A model generated the notes under the pieces. The model was given only the letters and a program-made list of their open reading frames with translations, was not told where the DNA came from and ran no database searches. Positions 1 to 7,135 of a DNA stretch of 12,787 nucleotides are shown one piece after another. This DNA is from Burkholderiales bacterium (lineage in GTDB: Bacteria > Pseudomonadota > Gammaproteobacteria > Burkholderiales > Casimicrobiaceae), in NCBI GenBank assembly GCA_025354075.1, contig JANXNO010000055.1, positions 1-12,787 of the forward strand, written 5' to 3'. Position 1 is the first letter of the stretch; each line of letters begins with the position of its first letter. Made by a program: the position numbers and the translations under genes.

Positions 1-2216
1 ACGCTGCGCACGTCGGTGTGTGCGAAATACGCTTGCCACAGCGTTCGCCCGGCGAGCAACACGGCGCGCGCCTCGGGCGAGAGCGGTTTGTCTGCCAAAT
101 ACTGCACCATAAAGTCGGACTCGAAACGTTCAGACGCGCCCACATCCTCCGCATTGAATGGGATGAAGTGATTCACGATAGACCACTTCTTTCCGTTCCA
201 TTCGAGGTTGTTAGCGCTGGCTGTACGGTTGCAACGGTTGAACAGCATCCACAACAAGCAATCAACCGTAAACTCACACTTCAGCGGCTTCGTAGGTTGC
301 AAAAATTGGTCACGATCATTCAGCCATGTCGGCTTCACCAATCGACGCACAGCAAAGACAACCGCCACTTGCCAAAGGTTTTCGGGGGTGACGAAAAAAC
401 CACGGGCGCTGCTGTATCCAGACGAAAAAATGACGGTCTGTTGTTCTGCGTGTTGCAAATCGTTTCCGCCGCACAGCATGTAAGCAATCGCATTGTCAGC
501 CCACTTTGTTCCTCGCAGGTCTTTGGTAGCCGTTGCCGGCGTGACCGCGTTTTTTAACGGGATAACGGCGACTTGATTTGTCTTGGGCCGAGGCAACCAC
601 TCGCTCAAACATTGATCGTTCGGTGTGTTGAAGAATGTCTTTTCTCCGATGGCTTGTGCGTCTTTGTCGAGCGCTTCAGCGACGATTTCAGAGAAGGGTG
701 TTTTCAATTTTTGATTGGTTTGCCAGATTAGAAAACCAATGGGAAATTTTCCACTCAGTCCGTCAAACGCTTGGTTGTGAACTACAAAGCCACCCACGTA
801 CGTTGCATTCCAAGCGTGACGAAAAGTTGCAAGCGTTGGCGCGTTAACGTATTTCAACGTGCTGAACATGGCAAGCATGGCGTTAGGCATTTCCTTCGCG
901 ACGCGAGCGACAAATTGCGTGAATAGTTCGTTACTTGCTTTGCCGTACTGGCTCATCGCAGTTGCCGCAAACCTTGTCTTTGCAACACCCGACTTATTTT
1001 CCGCACCTTCCTCTAAAGCCGTATTTCCGCGATTTGTAGCCTCAGCATACGGCGGATTGATCAACACCAAAATCTTCTTGCCGTCCTTGATTGCCTTGCG
1101 CAATTCCGCTGGTACTTTGTTGGTCAGGCTGTAATCAATCTGGCCGAAGTCATCAATGTCGTCGTTCAGATAGTCGTACTGAAAGCGGTGCGCAGAAATG
1201 CAGGTCTTTGTTGCTTTCATCACGTCCACATCCGCCTGATCGAGCGTGGACATGAAGATGTTGCGCGGGTTGCTGTGCTTGACTTCAAGGTTGCCTACGC
1301 CGCAGCACATGTCCCAGACAATGTAGTTTTTCTGCCAGTTTTTGCCGAGCGTTTCGGTGAGCTTGTCGTACGCTTTATCCACGACTGCGAGCGGCGTGTA
1401 ATACGCGCCCTTGAAGCTGCGCTCATCCAGCGGAATCAGGCTGTCGCGACGTTCGAGCAGGTAGTCGCGGTATTCCGATTTCGGCGGCCTGTGATAGATC
1501 GCCCAGAACTGGCGGTAGCCTTCGCGGTTGCCCAATTCATAGTTCTTGCCGCCCAAACTGAACACGGGTGCGCCGTTCTTGTGCAGCAGTTCAGCGGGCA
1601 AATTGGCGTGCGTAGACACCGTACCATCATGCATGATGTCGGCGAAAAATAGCAGTGCGTAATCGTCTTCATCCACGCCGCCGATTTCACGGCCGACCAT
1701 CGCGACCCATTTGTCGAACACCTGCTTCAGATTGTCCGGGGTGATCTGCGTGCGAATGATTTCGCCGGACTTGATCGCGGCTTTGACGGTGGCGATGAAC
1801 TCGTCTTCGTGTGTGGCGATTTTGAAGGAGACGAAGTGGGTGCCAATGTGCGCAGATATCTCGTCGAGCGCTTCTTGTGTGTACTGGCTCGCCGACTTGC
1901 CCCACTTGATCGTCTTCTTCGCCAAAAACGGCAAGACGTCAGCGGTCTTCATGATCGCCGCTTTTTCAGTGTCGATGACCGCTAAAAACGGCGGCGTCGT
2001 TTCGCCTTTGTTCAGCGCGAGCTGAACATAGTGCAGCAATTGCGTAAAGATGGCGTAACTAGAGTGCTTGCCGGTGTGCTTCGCCTCAAACCAAATTTCT
2101 TTGCTTTGAATGTCGATGAGGCCTTTGGTGTGACCCTTCAGCCCCAGCGCTTTGATGTAGGCGTCTTTGACATCTTCTTCGCTTTCGGCTTTTTGTAGTT
2201 GTGCGTAAAGGCTCAT
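1..2216 (-). CDS. Type IIG-like restriction-modification protein (nuclease plus N6-adenine methyltransferase), C-terminus cut by window edge
   Basis: The reverse strand stays open from an ATG at 2216 to base 1, giving 738 visible residues and no stop. A TGA lies two codons upstream, so the start cannot be further out; no clear Shine-Dalgarno precedes it. Residues 35-46 hold an aspartate followed by E44-A-K46, the spacing of a PD-(D/E)XK nuclease core, with acidic residues at 13-15 in the preceding helix. The methyltransferase follows: motif X as GAYYTP (270-275), motif I as DMCCGVGN (302-309), and motif IV as NPPY (387-390), typical of N6-adenine enzymes with the order X-I-IV. The rest, about 480-738, is probably target-recognition sequence. 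In known type IIG families one chain both methylates and cleaves DNA, which fits the absence of a partner gene in view. It could instead be an orphan methyltransferase or part of a larger defence locus to the left. The methyltransferase call is firm; nuclease activity is inferred. Confidence 0.8.
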   Translation of the reverse strand, partial: MSLYAQLQKAESEEDVKDAYIKALGLKGHTKGLIDIQSKEIWFEAKHTGKHSSYAIFTQLLHYVQLALNKGETTPPFLAVIDTEKAAIMKTADVLPFLAKKTIKWGKSASQYTQEALDEISAHIGTHFVSFKIATHEDEFIATVKAAIKSGEIIRTQITPDNLKQVFDKWVAMVGREIGGVDEDDYALLFFADIMHDGTVSTHANLPAELLHKNGAPVFSLGGKNYELGNREGYRQFWAIYHRPPKSEYRDYLLERRDSLIPLDERSFKGAYYTPLAVVDKAYDKLTETLGKNWQKNYIVWDMCCGVGNLEVKHSNPRNIFMSTLDQADVDVMKATKTCISAHRFQYDYLNDDIDDFGQIDYSLTNKVPAELRKAIKDGKKILVLINPPYAEATNRGNTALEEGAENKSGVAKTRFAATAMSQYGKASNELFTQFVARVAKEMPNAMLAMFSTLKYVNAPTLATFRHAWNATYVGGFVVHNQAFDGLSGKFPIGFLIWQTNQKLKTPFSEIVAEALDKDAQAIGEKTFFNTPNDQCLSEWLPRPKTNQVAVIPLKNAVTPATATKDLRGTKWADNAIAYMLCGGNDLQHAEQQTVIFSSGYSSARGFFVTPENLWQVAVVFAVRRLVKPTWLNDRDQFLQPTKPLKCEFTVDCLLWMLFNRCNRTASANNLEWNGKKWSIVNHFIPFNAEDVGASERFESDFMVQYLADKPLSPEARAVLLAGRTLWQAYFAHTDVRS

Positions 2217-2517
2217 GGCTCAATTCAATCACGAGCCGAAGGAACGCCAACGAAATGTTGAGCTTGGCGAAAAATTGGAGCGCGTTGTTTGGTGAAGCGA
2301 GGTTCTAGTTCTCTTCCCTTCAAGCGTGGTAGCGTTGGCAGGCTATGCCCAGCACATTTCCGCATTGAAATAAATTCGTATTTCAACGAAAGGAGGTTAG
2401 AGGCTACTCACCCCACAAAACTGCGCCACGCGCGAAATTCGGGCTTATCATCCGCTGTACTGCGGCCAGAGCCAGCGCAGCTGACGCGCCGCCACCCCTT
2501 TCAAAGAGAGTTGCCCA
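2217..2517. other. Divergent intergenic region between the restriction gene and the DUF3617-like gene
   Basis: This 301-base spacer separates two divergently transcribed genes and should carry both promoters. I could not place a convincing -35/-10 pair on either strand. It does contain a perfect 8-bp inverted repeat (2365-2386) and, three bases further on, AAAGGAGGT at 2389-2397. That is a perfect anti-16S match with no ATG, GTG or TTG at usable spacing behind it. The plus-strand frame crossing this spacer overlaps the next gene and has no recognisable features, so I do not call it. Confidence 0.6.
2365..2386. repeat. Perfect 8-bp inverted repeat, candidate operator
   Basis: TTGAAATA at 2365-2372 and TATTTCAA at 2379-2386 are exact reverse complements separated by six bases. 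The arm and spacer size suits a dimeric helix-turn-helix repressor. A transcript hairpin is also possible, though A/T-rich arms would make it weak. Its place between two divergent genes allows it to control either one. No regulator gene lies next to it in the window. Confidence 0.5.
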
Positions 2518-2913
2518 ATGAAAACCACCCGTTACGTGACACTGATGTGCGCGTCGATGCTCGCCTGTCTTGCACTGCCGTCGGACGCTGCGGATCGCAT
2601 GCGCGCCGGTCAGTGGGAGGGCACATGGGTGGGCGCGGGGCGAACGCGACAGACGTCAAATTGCATAACGCAGGCTGACGCGGACGCCATGAATGGCGAT
2701 GCCAAAGCAGTGCGCGGCTACCTGGAAAAAACTATCCCGCCGAGCATTTGCAAAATCTCTGACATGACCATCAACGGCGGTCAGATCGTCTATACGGCCA
2801 CGTGTCAGGGCAAGGCCAACGTGATCACAACCAATCATCATGGTGACCACTTCGATTCGATAGACAGTTCAGGCGCCAAATCTGAAGCAAAACTGGTTGG
2901 GGCCTGCAAATAG
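2518..2913 (+). CDS. DUF3617-like small exported protein
   Basis: This encodes 131 residues. The ATG at 2518 follows an AAGAGAG ribosome site at 2504-2510 with 7-base spacing. Residues 1-24 form a Sec signal peptide: basic K2 and R5, a hydrophobic core, and a likely cut near SDA-AD. The mature protein has the layout of DUF3617 proteins: an early G-x-W-E motif (31-34), a C-I-T-Q-A-D segment (49-54), then a central cysteine and a late beta-rich C-x-G segment. Four mature cysteines (49, 78, 96, 130) would allow two disulfides in the periplasm. DUF3617 has no established biochemical role that I know of. The gene stands alone, diverging from the restriction gene and converging on the DUF1501 gene. 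The family call is from pattern, not from a search. Confidence 0.75.
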   Translation: MKTTRYVTLMCASMLACLALPSDAADRMRAGQWEGTWVGAGRTRQTSNCITQADADAMNGDAKAVRGYLEKTIPPSICKISDMTINGGQIVYTATCQGKANVITTNHHGDHFDSIDSSGAKSEAKLVGACK

Positions 2914-2925
2914 CCCGGCGTAGGT

Positions 2926-2962
2926 CGGACAGCCGAAGGGGTTCCGCCTTGTGGCCTGTTCG
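2926..2962 (+). terminator. Weak candidate terminator hairpin after the DUF3617-like gene
   Basis: CGGACAGCC (2926-2934) can pair with GGCCTGTTCG (2953-2962), allowing one G-U pair and one bulged base. It starts 12 bases after the stop codon at 2911-2913. Only a broken T-rich stretch (TGATTGATTTT) follows, not a clean U-tract, so an intrinsic terminator is uncertain. Confidence 0.3.
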
Positions 2963-3067
2963 GTGATTGATTTTGCAGCGATGAAGTGCGCATTTTGATG
3001 CGTACCCTACGGCAAGAAATGGCAACAGCTTTGTGCTGAAATGACTGCTGCCTGCGGGCTTAGCCGT

Positions 3068-3099
3068 GTTTATGCGTACACACGAGTTATGGCATAAAC
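3068..3099. repeat. 8-bp inverted repeat in the convergent spacer
   Basis: GTTTATGC (3068-3075) and GCATAAAC (3092-3099) are exact reverse complements with a 16-base loop. The repeat lies between the convergent ends of the DUF3617-like and DUF1501 genes, so a role in transcript ends or mRNA stability is the simplest guess. No U-tract follows on either strand. The rest of the 298-base spacer (2914-3211) shows nothing gene-like. Confidence 0.4.
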
Positions 3100-3179
3100 G
3101 GGCACTCTGCCCATATCAAACGGCGCTTGCACACCAGAGCTATTGCGAAAGCCGCGCACCGAAAAACCGTAAGCACCAA

Positions 3180-3197
3180 CGACAGCCGCAACTGTCG
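3180..3197 (-). terminator. Small hairpin just beyond the DUF1501 stop, possible terminator
   Basis: CGACAG (3180-3185) and CTGTCG (3192-3197) are exact reverse complements with a 6-base loop. The hairpin begins 14 bases after the minus-strand stop codon at 3212-3214. Reading on along the minus strand, a T5 run appears only about 12 bases past the stem. That is further than in a standard intrinsic terminator. Confidence 0.3.
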
Positions 3198-3211
3198 CAC
3201 GGCGCTTTGTC

Positions 3212-4570
3212 CTACACAAACCCCAAATTCTTGCTAGCAAACGCGCCAATATTCGGCGCAACGGTTGCAAGTTTTGCGGCAGGTACTCCGAACCAGGTGG
3301 CGAGTGTTGAAGCGTATTGATCGACCGATGTTGTCGGCAACCAGCGGCCTTCGCCGGTGACGTCGTCGCTGCCGCCCAGTTGCAGATTGGGGAAGGTGCC
3401 GTACATCGTTCCGCCCTTTACTGCGCCGCCCATCACGAGCTGGTGATTGCCCCATGCGTGATCGGAGCCGGTGCCAGCAGATTTGAAGGTGCGCGCAAAG
3501 TCTGACAGCGTGAAGGCTGTGACATTGTTTGCCACACCCAGCGAGACCGTGGCATCGTAAAAGGACTTCATCGCCGAACCCACTTGGGCAAGCAAGGTTT
3601 GCTGAGTGTTGAACTGATTGGTGTGGGTGTCGAAACCGCCCAGCGACACAAAGAAGATCTGCCGCGACAATCCAATGGTTGCCCGCGCCTCGATCAGCTT
3701 GGCTACTTGCAGCAATTGCTGCGAAAGACTGTTGCCGGTTGTGTTGAACAAGCTGGCGACACTTGAGCCGGTGGCGCTGATGATTGGATTGACCTTGGCG
3801 GAAAGGGCAATGGCCTGCTCGGTTTGCTCCGCTGCGGACTTCACCAAAAGGTGATCTTTGCCTTGTTGCAACAGCGTGTTGAGTGCGGTTGCGCGCGCCT
3901 GCGTCATCGCGTCTGTGGCCGTGAGGCCGGACAATCCGAAGGTGCCGGACGAAGGAATTGCCAGCGGGCTTTGCGAATTGCCAGTGGTGTAGAGCGCGGA
4001 GCCCGCAACGGAGGTGAGCACCGGGAACGTGTTCGTGCCGTTGCTTGCGGCCATCGCGTCTGCGAGGCGTCCGCCCCAGCCGGTTCGCGACGGTTGATCG
4101 GACACCAAGCTTTGCCATTGCGCCTGCTGATCTGAGTGCGAGAACAGTTGATACGGACGGCTCATCCCGGCTAAATATTGCGCCTTGGTGATGGGTGCCA
4201 AGAGCGGCCCCATGTTGGCGACCACGGCGAGCTTGTTGTCACCAAACAACGGATGCAGCGCTGAGAGCGATGGATGAAAGCCGTAGGTGGAGGCGGTGTT
4301 GCTGGGCCGGAACGTCAGCAGCTCGCTCTGTGCGATGTTGATGTTGGATGCCGTGTTGCGCACGGCGCTGTACGCTGCGTAGCCCGCTGCGTCGGCTGGG
4401 ATGATGACGTTGTTGCCATCATTGCCACCGAACAGAAAAATGCAGACCAGTGCCTTGTAATCAGACGGTGCTGATTGCGCCTGAGCAAACGGTAACGTGA
4501 AGCCGCTGAGGCCGGAGGCGAGCGCACCGGCGGACAGTGCTTTGAGGGTGTTACGACGAGAGATATTCAT
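3212..4570 (-). CDS. DUF1501 family protein with twin-arginine signal
   Basis: This encodes 452 residues. The ATG at 4570 is preceded by AAGGA at about 9-base spacing. The N-terminus S4-R5-R6-N-T-L-K10 plus a hydrophobic stretch to about residue 30 is a Tat signal, so the protein is probably exported already folded. The DUF1501 fingerprint is clear: FLFGGNDGNN (45-54), NMGPLL (119-124), LFSHSDQQAQWQ (142-153), GGFDTH (311-316), SDFARTF (356-362) and DHAWGNH (370-376). DUF1501 belongs to the alkaline-phosphatase/sulfatase-like fold. D314, H316, D357, D370, H371 and H376 are plausible metal ligands by analogy, though a Tat substrate with a buried metal site is inference. It is the second gene after the DUF1800 gene, 27 bases apart, so they are very likely cotranscribed and may function together. 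No substrate is known. Confidence 0.9.
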   Translation of the reverse strand: MNISRRNTLKALSAGALASGLSGFTLPFAQAQSAPSDYKALVCIFLFGGNDGNNVIIPADAAGYAAYSAVRNTASNINIAQSELLTFRPSNTASTYGFHPSLSALHPLFGDNKLAVVANMGPLLAPITKAQYLAGMSRPYQLFSHSDQQAQWQSLVSDQPSRTGWGGRLADAMAASNGTNTFPVLTSVAGSALYTTGNSQSPLAIPSSGTFGLSGLTATDAMTQARATALNTLLQQGKDHLLVKSAAEQTEQAIALSAKVNPIISATGSSVASLFNTTGNSLSQQLLQVAKLIEARATIGLSRQIFFVSLGGFDTHTNQFNTQQTLLAQVGSAMKSFYDATVSLGVANNVTAFTLSDFARTFKSAGTGSDHAWGNHQLVMGGAVKGGTMYGTFPNLQLGGSDDVTGEGRWLPTTSVDQYASTLATWFGVPAAKLATVAPNIGAFASKNLGFV

Positions 4571-4597
4571 GATGGTATTTCCTTATCAATCGTTGCG

Positions 4598-6724
4598 TTA
4601 GCGAACGACTTGCGCTTCGGGCGCAGCGATGGATAGATAGAGCGCAGCACGGGCGCGGCCCGTCGGATCGCTGACCGGCACCGCGTCAATCGCGGTCTTC
4701 ATCGCGGCACGGGTGCTCGCGGTGAGCTTGCCACTGAACATCACTTCGTTGATGCGATTGAGTAGCGCGTTGCTGTCCGACGCGATGCTGGTGTAGGGCG
4801 TCCAATCGAACTGTGTACCCGTCGCGCCGTACAGCGCAGTGCTGATGCCAATGCTGCCGTACAGCGTCGACTGCGCGTAATTGATGCGTGACAGCGCGGT
4901 GGTCGAATTGAAAATTCCGAACTCGGGGCCGATCACCCCGGCAGAGGCGATCACGTAATCCGGCGGGTAATAGTTGAACACGGACGGCGCACTGAACACA
5001 CCCTGCGCCATCGCGCCACCGCTGTTGTAGAACGCGTAGCCGTCGGTCTTCGCCGAGAGCGCGCGGGCAAGGTTGGTGATCATCAACACCGGCTCGTTCA
5101 AGTGACCGTAGGAGGGCTCGTACTTCGCGGCACCGCGTGCTTCGACGTCAGTGAGAATGGCGATGACGACGGCTTTCAGATCACCACGCACACCGCTGCC
5201 GTTGTTCTTGAACACGTTGGTAACGCGCTGCACATAGCCCGGACTTGGCTGACCGGTGACGAGCTTCTGGATCATGAATTTGGAGAAGAAAGGCGGCACG
5301 TTGGCATAGCCAAAAATATTGTCCAGCGCGCCGGTCATGTCCGCGAACGTGCTGGTGCCTGCGGGGGCCACTGCACTGCCGAGCAAATCCTTGGTGCCTA
5401 CGTCGTGATAGGTTTCACGCGTCTCCATGGTGCCTGCGAGGTTCGAGCCATTGAGGCCCGCCGTCGGCGTGCTGCCTGCGAGTGTCGGATAGGTCCACCC
5501 GGTGAACACTTTCGCGAAACCCTTGATTTCGTCCTGGGTGTAGGCCTCAATCGGCAGGCCGTCTGGTCCTTTCTTGTCGGTGCCGTCGTCGTTGAGCAGA
5601 TTCACACCTTGCGAAAATAGTTGCAGTATTTCGCGGGCGTAGTTTTCGTTCGGCGACGCGCCGGTGGTGGTCGCTTTTCGATTGTTGGCCATGTCGAGGA
5701 AACGGCCCATGGCCGGATGCAGCGACACTTTTTCGAGCAGCGTACGGAAGTTGCCGAACGCGTTGTCGCGCAACATTTGCTGGTAGTCGCCCATGCCATA
5801 CGACAGGTTGACATCGGTCACCGAGATGACGAAGAACTGACTCAATGCCCAGGCCACGCGCTGGCGCAACTGGTCGTTGCCGGTGATGGCCTGTTTGTAG
5901 AACTCAAGCTGAGTCGGAAACAGCGTGTAATTGTCGCGCTGGCAATAGGACGTTGGTGTGATCGGTTGCGTGGTGTCGTTGACGCAGCTGTCAGGTCGGG
6001 TTTGTGGCGTGTAAGCGCGCGGCGTATAGCGCGATGCGTTGGCGGCGAATTGCTCGGTGAGCCATCCGTTGGTACCAATGGTGGTGACGCGGTCAATCTC
6101 GGCAGGTGTCGGGCCGAAGCTGGCTTGCTTAAGTAAGCGCGTCGCATCGAGGCGCTTTTCTGCCGTGGACAGTGGCAGGCACATCGAAACGCCTTCAAGC
6201 GTGTATCCCTTCGCTGCGTAGGACTGATAGAAGCTGAAATCCTCGAAGTAGCGATGATTCGCTGGGCCATTGCCGCCGTTGTTAAAGCTGCGGTAGAGCG
6301 CGGTGCTGCCACCGACGCAGGGGTTATTTGTCGCGATCAGGGTTTGCAACGGTTCAAGGGCGTACCAGGCGATGCCCTCGTAGATAAAGCCAGGCGTGTT
6401 CAGCAGCAACGTGCGGTCAGCCTCGCTAAGGGTGAAGAAGTGTGATGCCACGCCTGGAGCGAAGAATCGATACACCGGTTTGGCATTGCTATCCTGCCCT
6501 TGGGTGAGGGCGGAGAACGTCACGCCGGTGCGCTTCCAGCCGATGCTTGCGTACTGATCGAGTAACGCCCAGTCGGACGGGGTGGCCGTGATGAAATACT
6601 TGTTAAACGGCGCGTTAAAAAATTCGACGATGGTGGCGGCAGGTTCCGCCGCATACGCCACCGGTGCCACCGTCTGGAGGGCTGCTACCCCGAAAATCGC
6701 GAAAGCTGCAGAGCTGATCCGCAT
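4598..6724 (-). CDS. DUF1800 family exported protein with N-terminal DUF5648-like repeats
   Basis: This encodes 708 residues from the ATG at 6724. The frame extends upstream to 6823, but a GGGG ribosome site 7 bases before 6724 and a Sec signal peptide starting there (1-26, cut near AYA-AEP) fix the start. Residues about 33-183 hold two copies of an aromatic-rich module, with F-F-N-x-x-x-N-K-Y-F, V-Y-R-F-F and S-H-F-F-T in the first and A-L-Y-R-S-F and N-H-R-Y-F in the second. This resembles the DUF5648/lipase-associated repeat. The DUF1800 domain runs from about 190 to the end: RLLKQASFGPT (196-206), NYAREILQLFSQGV (361-374), QDEIKGFAKVFTGW (397-410) and VFNYYPPDY (582-590). DUF1800 proteins are widespread beside DUF1501 genes and have no settled function that I know of. 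The domain fusion suggests binding to a cell-surface or extracellular ligand, which is inference. It is the first gene of its operon. Confidence 0.9.
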   Translation of the reverse strand: MRISSAAFAIFGVAALQTVAPVAYAAEPAATIVEFFNAPFNKYFITATPSDWALLDQYASIGWKRTGVTFSALTQGQDSNAKPVYRFFAPGVASHFFTLSEADRTLLLNTPGFIYEGIAWYALEPLQTLIATNNPCVGGSTALYRSFNNGGNGPANHRYFEDFSFYQSYAAKGYTLEGVSMCLPLSTAEKRLDATRLLKQASFGPTPAEIDRVTTIGTNGWLTEQFAANASRYTPRAYTPQTRPDSCVNDTTQPITPTSYCQRDNYTLFPTQLEFYKQAITGNDQLRQRVAWALSQFFVISVTDVNLSYGMGDYQQMLRDNAFGNFRTLLEKVSLHPAMGRFLDMANNRKATTTGASPNENYAREILQLFSQGVNLLNDDGTDKKGPDGLPIEAYTQDEIKGFAKVFTGWTYPTLAGSTPTAGLNGSNLAGTMETRETYHDVGTKDLLGSAVAPAGTSTFADMTGALDNIFGYANVPPFFSKFMIQKLVTGQPSPGYVQRVTNVFKNNGSGVRGDLKAVVIAILTDVEARGAAKYEPSYGHLNEPVLMITNLARALSAKTDGYAFYNSGGAMAQGVFSAPSVFNYYPPDYVIASAGVIGPEFGIFNSTTALSRINYAQSTLYGSIGISTALYGATGTQFDWTPYTSIASDSNALLNRINEVMFSGKLTASTRAAMKTAIDAVPVSDPTGRARAALYLSIAAPEAQVVR

Positions 6725-6736
6725 AGTGTTTCCCCA
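6725..6736 (-). promoter_or_regulatory. Ribosome binding site of the DUF1800 gene
   Basis: On the minus strand GGGG (6735-6732) stands 7 bases before the ATG at 6724-6722. The ATG 33 codons upstream would add a charged extension in front of the signal peptide, so this site decides the start. Confidence 0.7.
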
Positions 6737-6753
6737 AAAATTACGAAGACTAA

Positions 6754-6775
6754 ACGTTGCTTGTTTGTGCAACGT
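6754..6775. repeat. 7-bp inverted repeat in the DUF1800 leader
   Basis: ACGTTGC (6754-6760) and GCAACGT (6769-6775) are exact reverse complements with an 8-base spacer. On the minus strand the repeat ends 29 bases before the DUF1800 start codon. It could act as a repressor site near the promoter or as an mRNA leader hairpin. Confidence 0.45.
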
Positions 6776-6952
6776 GTAGTGTCGCGTGAACGATGACCCA
6801 AACTTACTTTCCAAACGTAACAAACTATTTCGCTATGCGCAGCTTTTGGTTATTTTGGACGACGGGCATGAGTAACAGCTTTTTGGCAAATCATCCATTC
6901 AACCTGGGCTCAGAGGCTGAAAAGATGAAAAGTCGATAGCAAAACGGCCATC

Positions 6953-6994
6953 TAATGCACACTGCCGAAATCGCACATTTAGAACTGTGCATAA
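6953..6994. promoter_or_regulatory. Candidate pair of inverted DnaA boxes upstream of mraZ
   Basis: The minus strand reads TTATGCACA at 6994-6986, an exact match to the DnaA box TTATNCACA. The plus strand reads TAATGCACA at 6953-6961, one mismatch from it. The two face each other about 25 bases apart. They lie about 155-195 bases before mraZ and about 230 bases before the divergent DUF1800 start. The binding protein is inferred from motif alone. Confidence 0.4.
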
Positions 6995-7109
6995 CTCACT
7001 ATTTTTACGTTAGTTTTTGCTGTATGTTCACATGAATTTAGTGATGTAACTTATTGATAACAAAAGGCAATACGTTAATCGTAAGAAAATCGCCAACTTG
7101 TGAGTAAAA

Positions 7110-7135
7110 GTGGGGATTAGCGGCAAAAGGTGGGA
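7110..7135 (+). promoter_or_regulatory. MraZ box (10-bp-spaced GTGGG repeats)
   Basis: GTGGGG at 7110-7115 and GTGGGA at 7130-7135 are 20 bases apart, with GCGGCA (7120-7125) exactly midway as a degraded third repeat. MraZ is known to bind GTGGG-type direct repeats, with about 10-bp period, ahead of its own gene. The last repeat overlaps TGGGATAAT (7131-7139), which reads as an extended -10 element. Confidence 0.75.

Noticed and set aside
2289..2678. A 129-codon plus-strand frame in the divergent spacer
   Set aside because: It overlaps the DUF3617-like gene in another frame and has no ribosome site, signal peptide or recognisable motif. The downstream gene has all three.
3234..4118. A 294-codon minus-strand frame inside the DUF1501 gene
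   Set aside because: Its arginine/histidine-rich, motif-free sequence is typical of an out-of-frame shadow; the DUF1501 frame has every family motif.
6725..6823. Upstream extension of the DUF1800 frame to an ATG at 6823
   Set aside because: It puts 33 non-conserved residues ahead of a clear signal peptide, while the ATG at 6724 has a good ribosome site.
6868..6939. A 23-codon frame in the mraZ upstream region
   Set aside because: It is short, lacks a convincing ribosome site, and there is no conservation evidence in view.
7054..7082. TTGATA as the -35 of an mraZ promoter
   Set aside because: No acceptable -10 lies at 16-18 bases; the best match (TTAATC) is only 15 bases away and poor.
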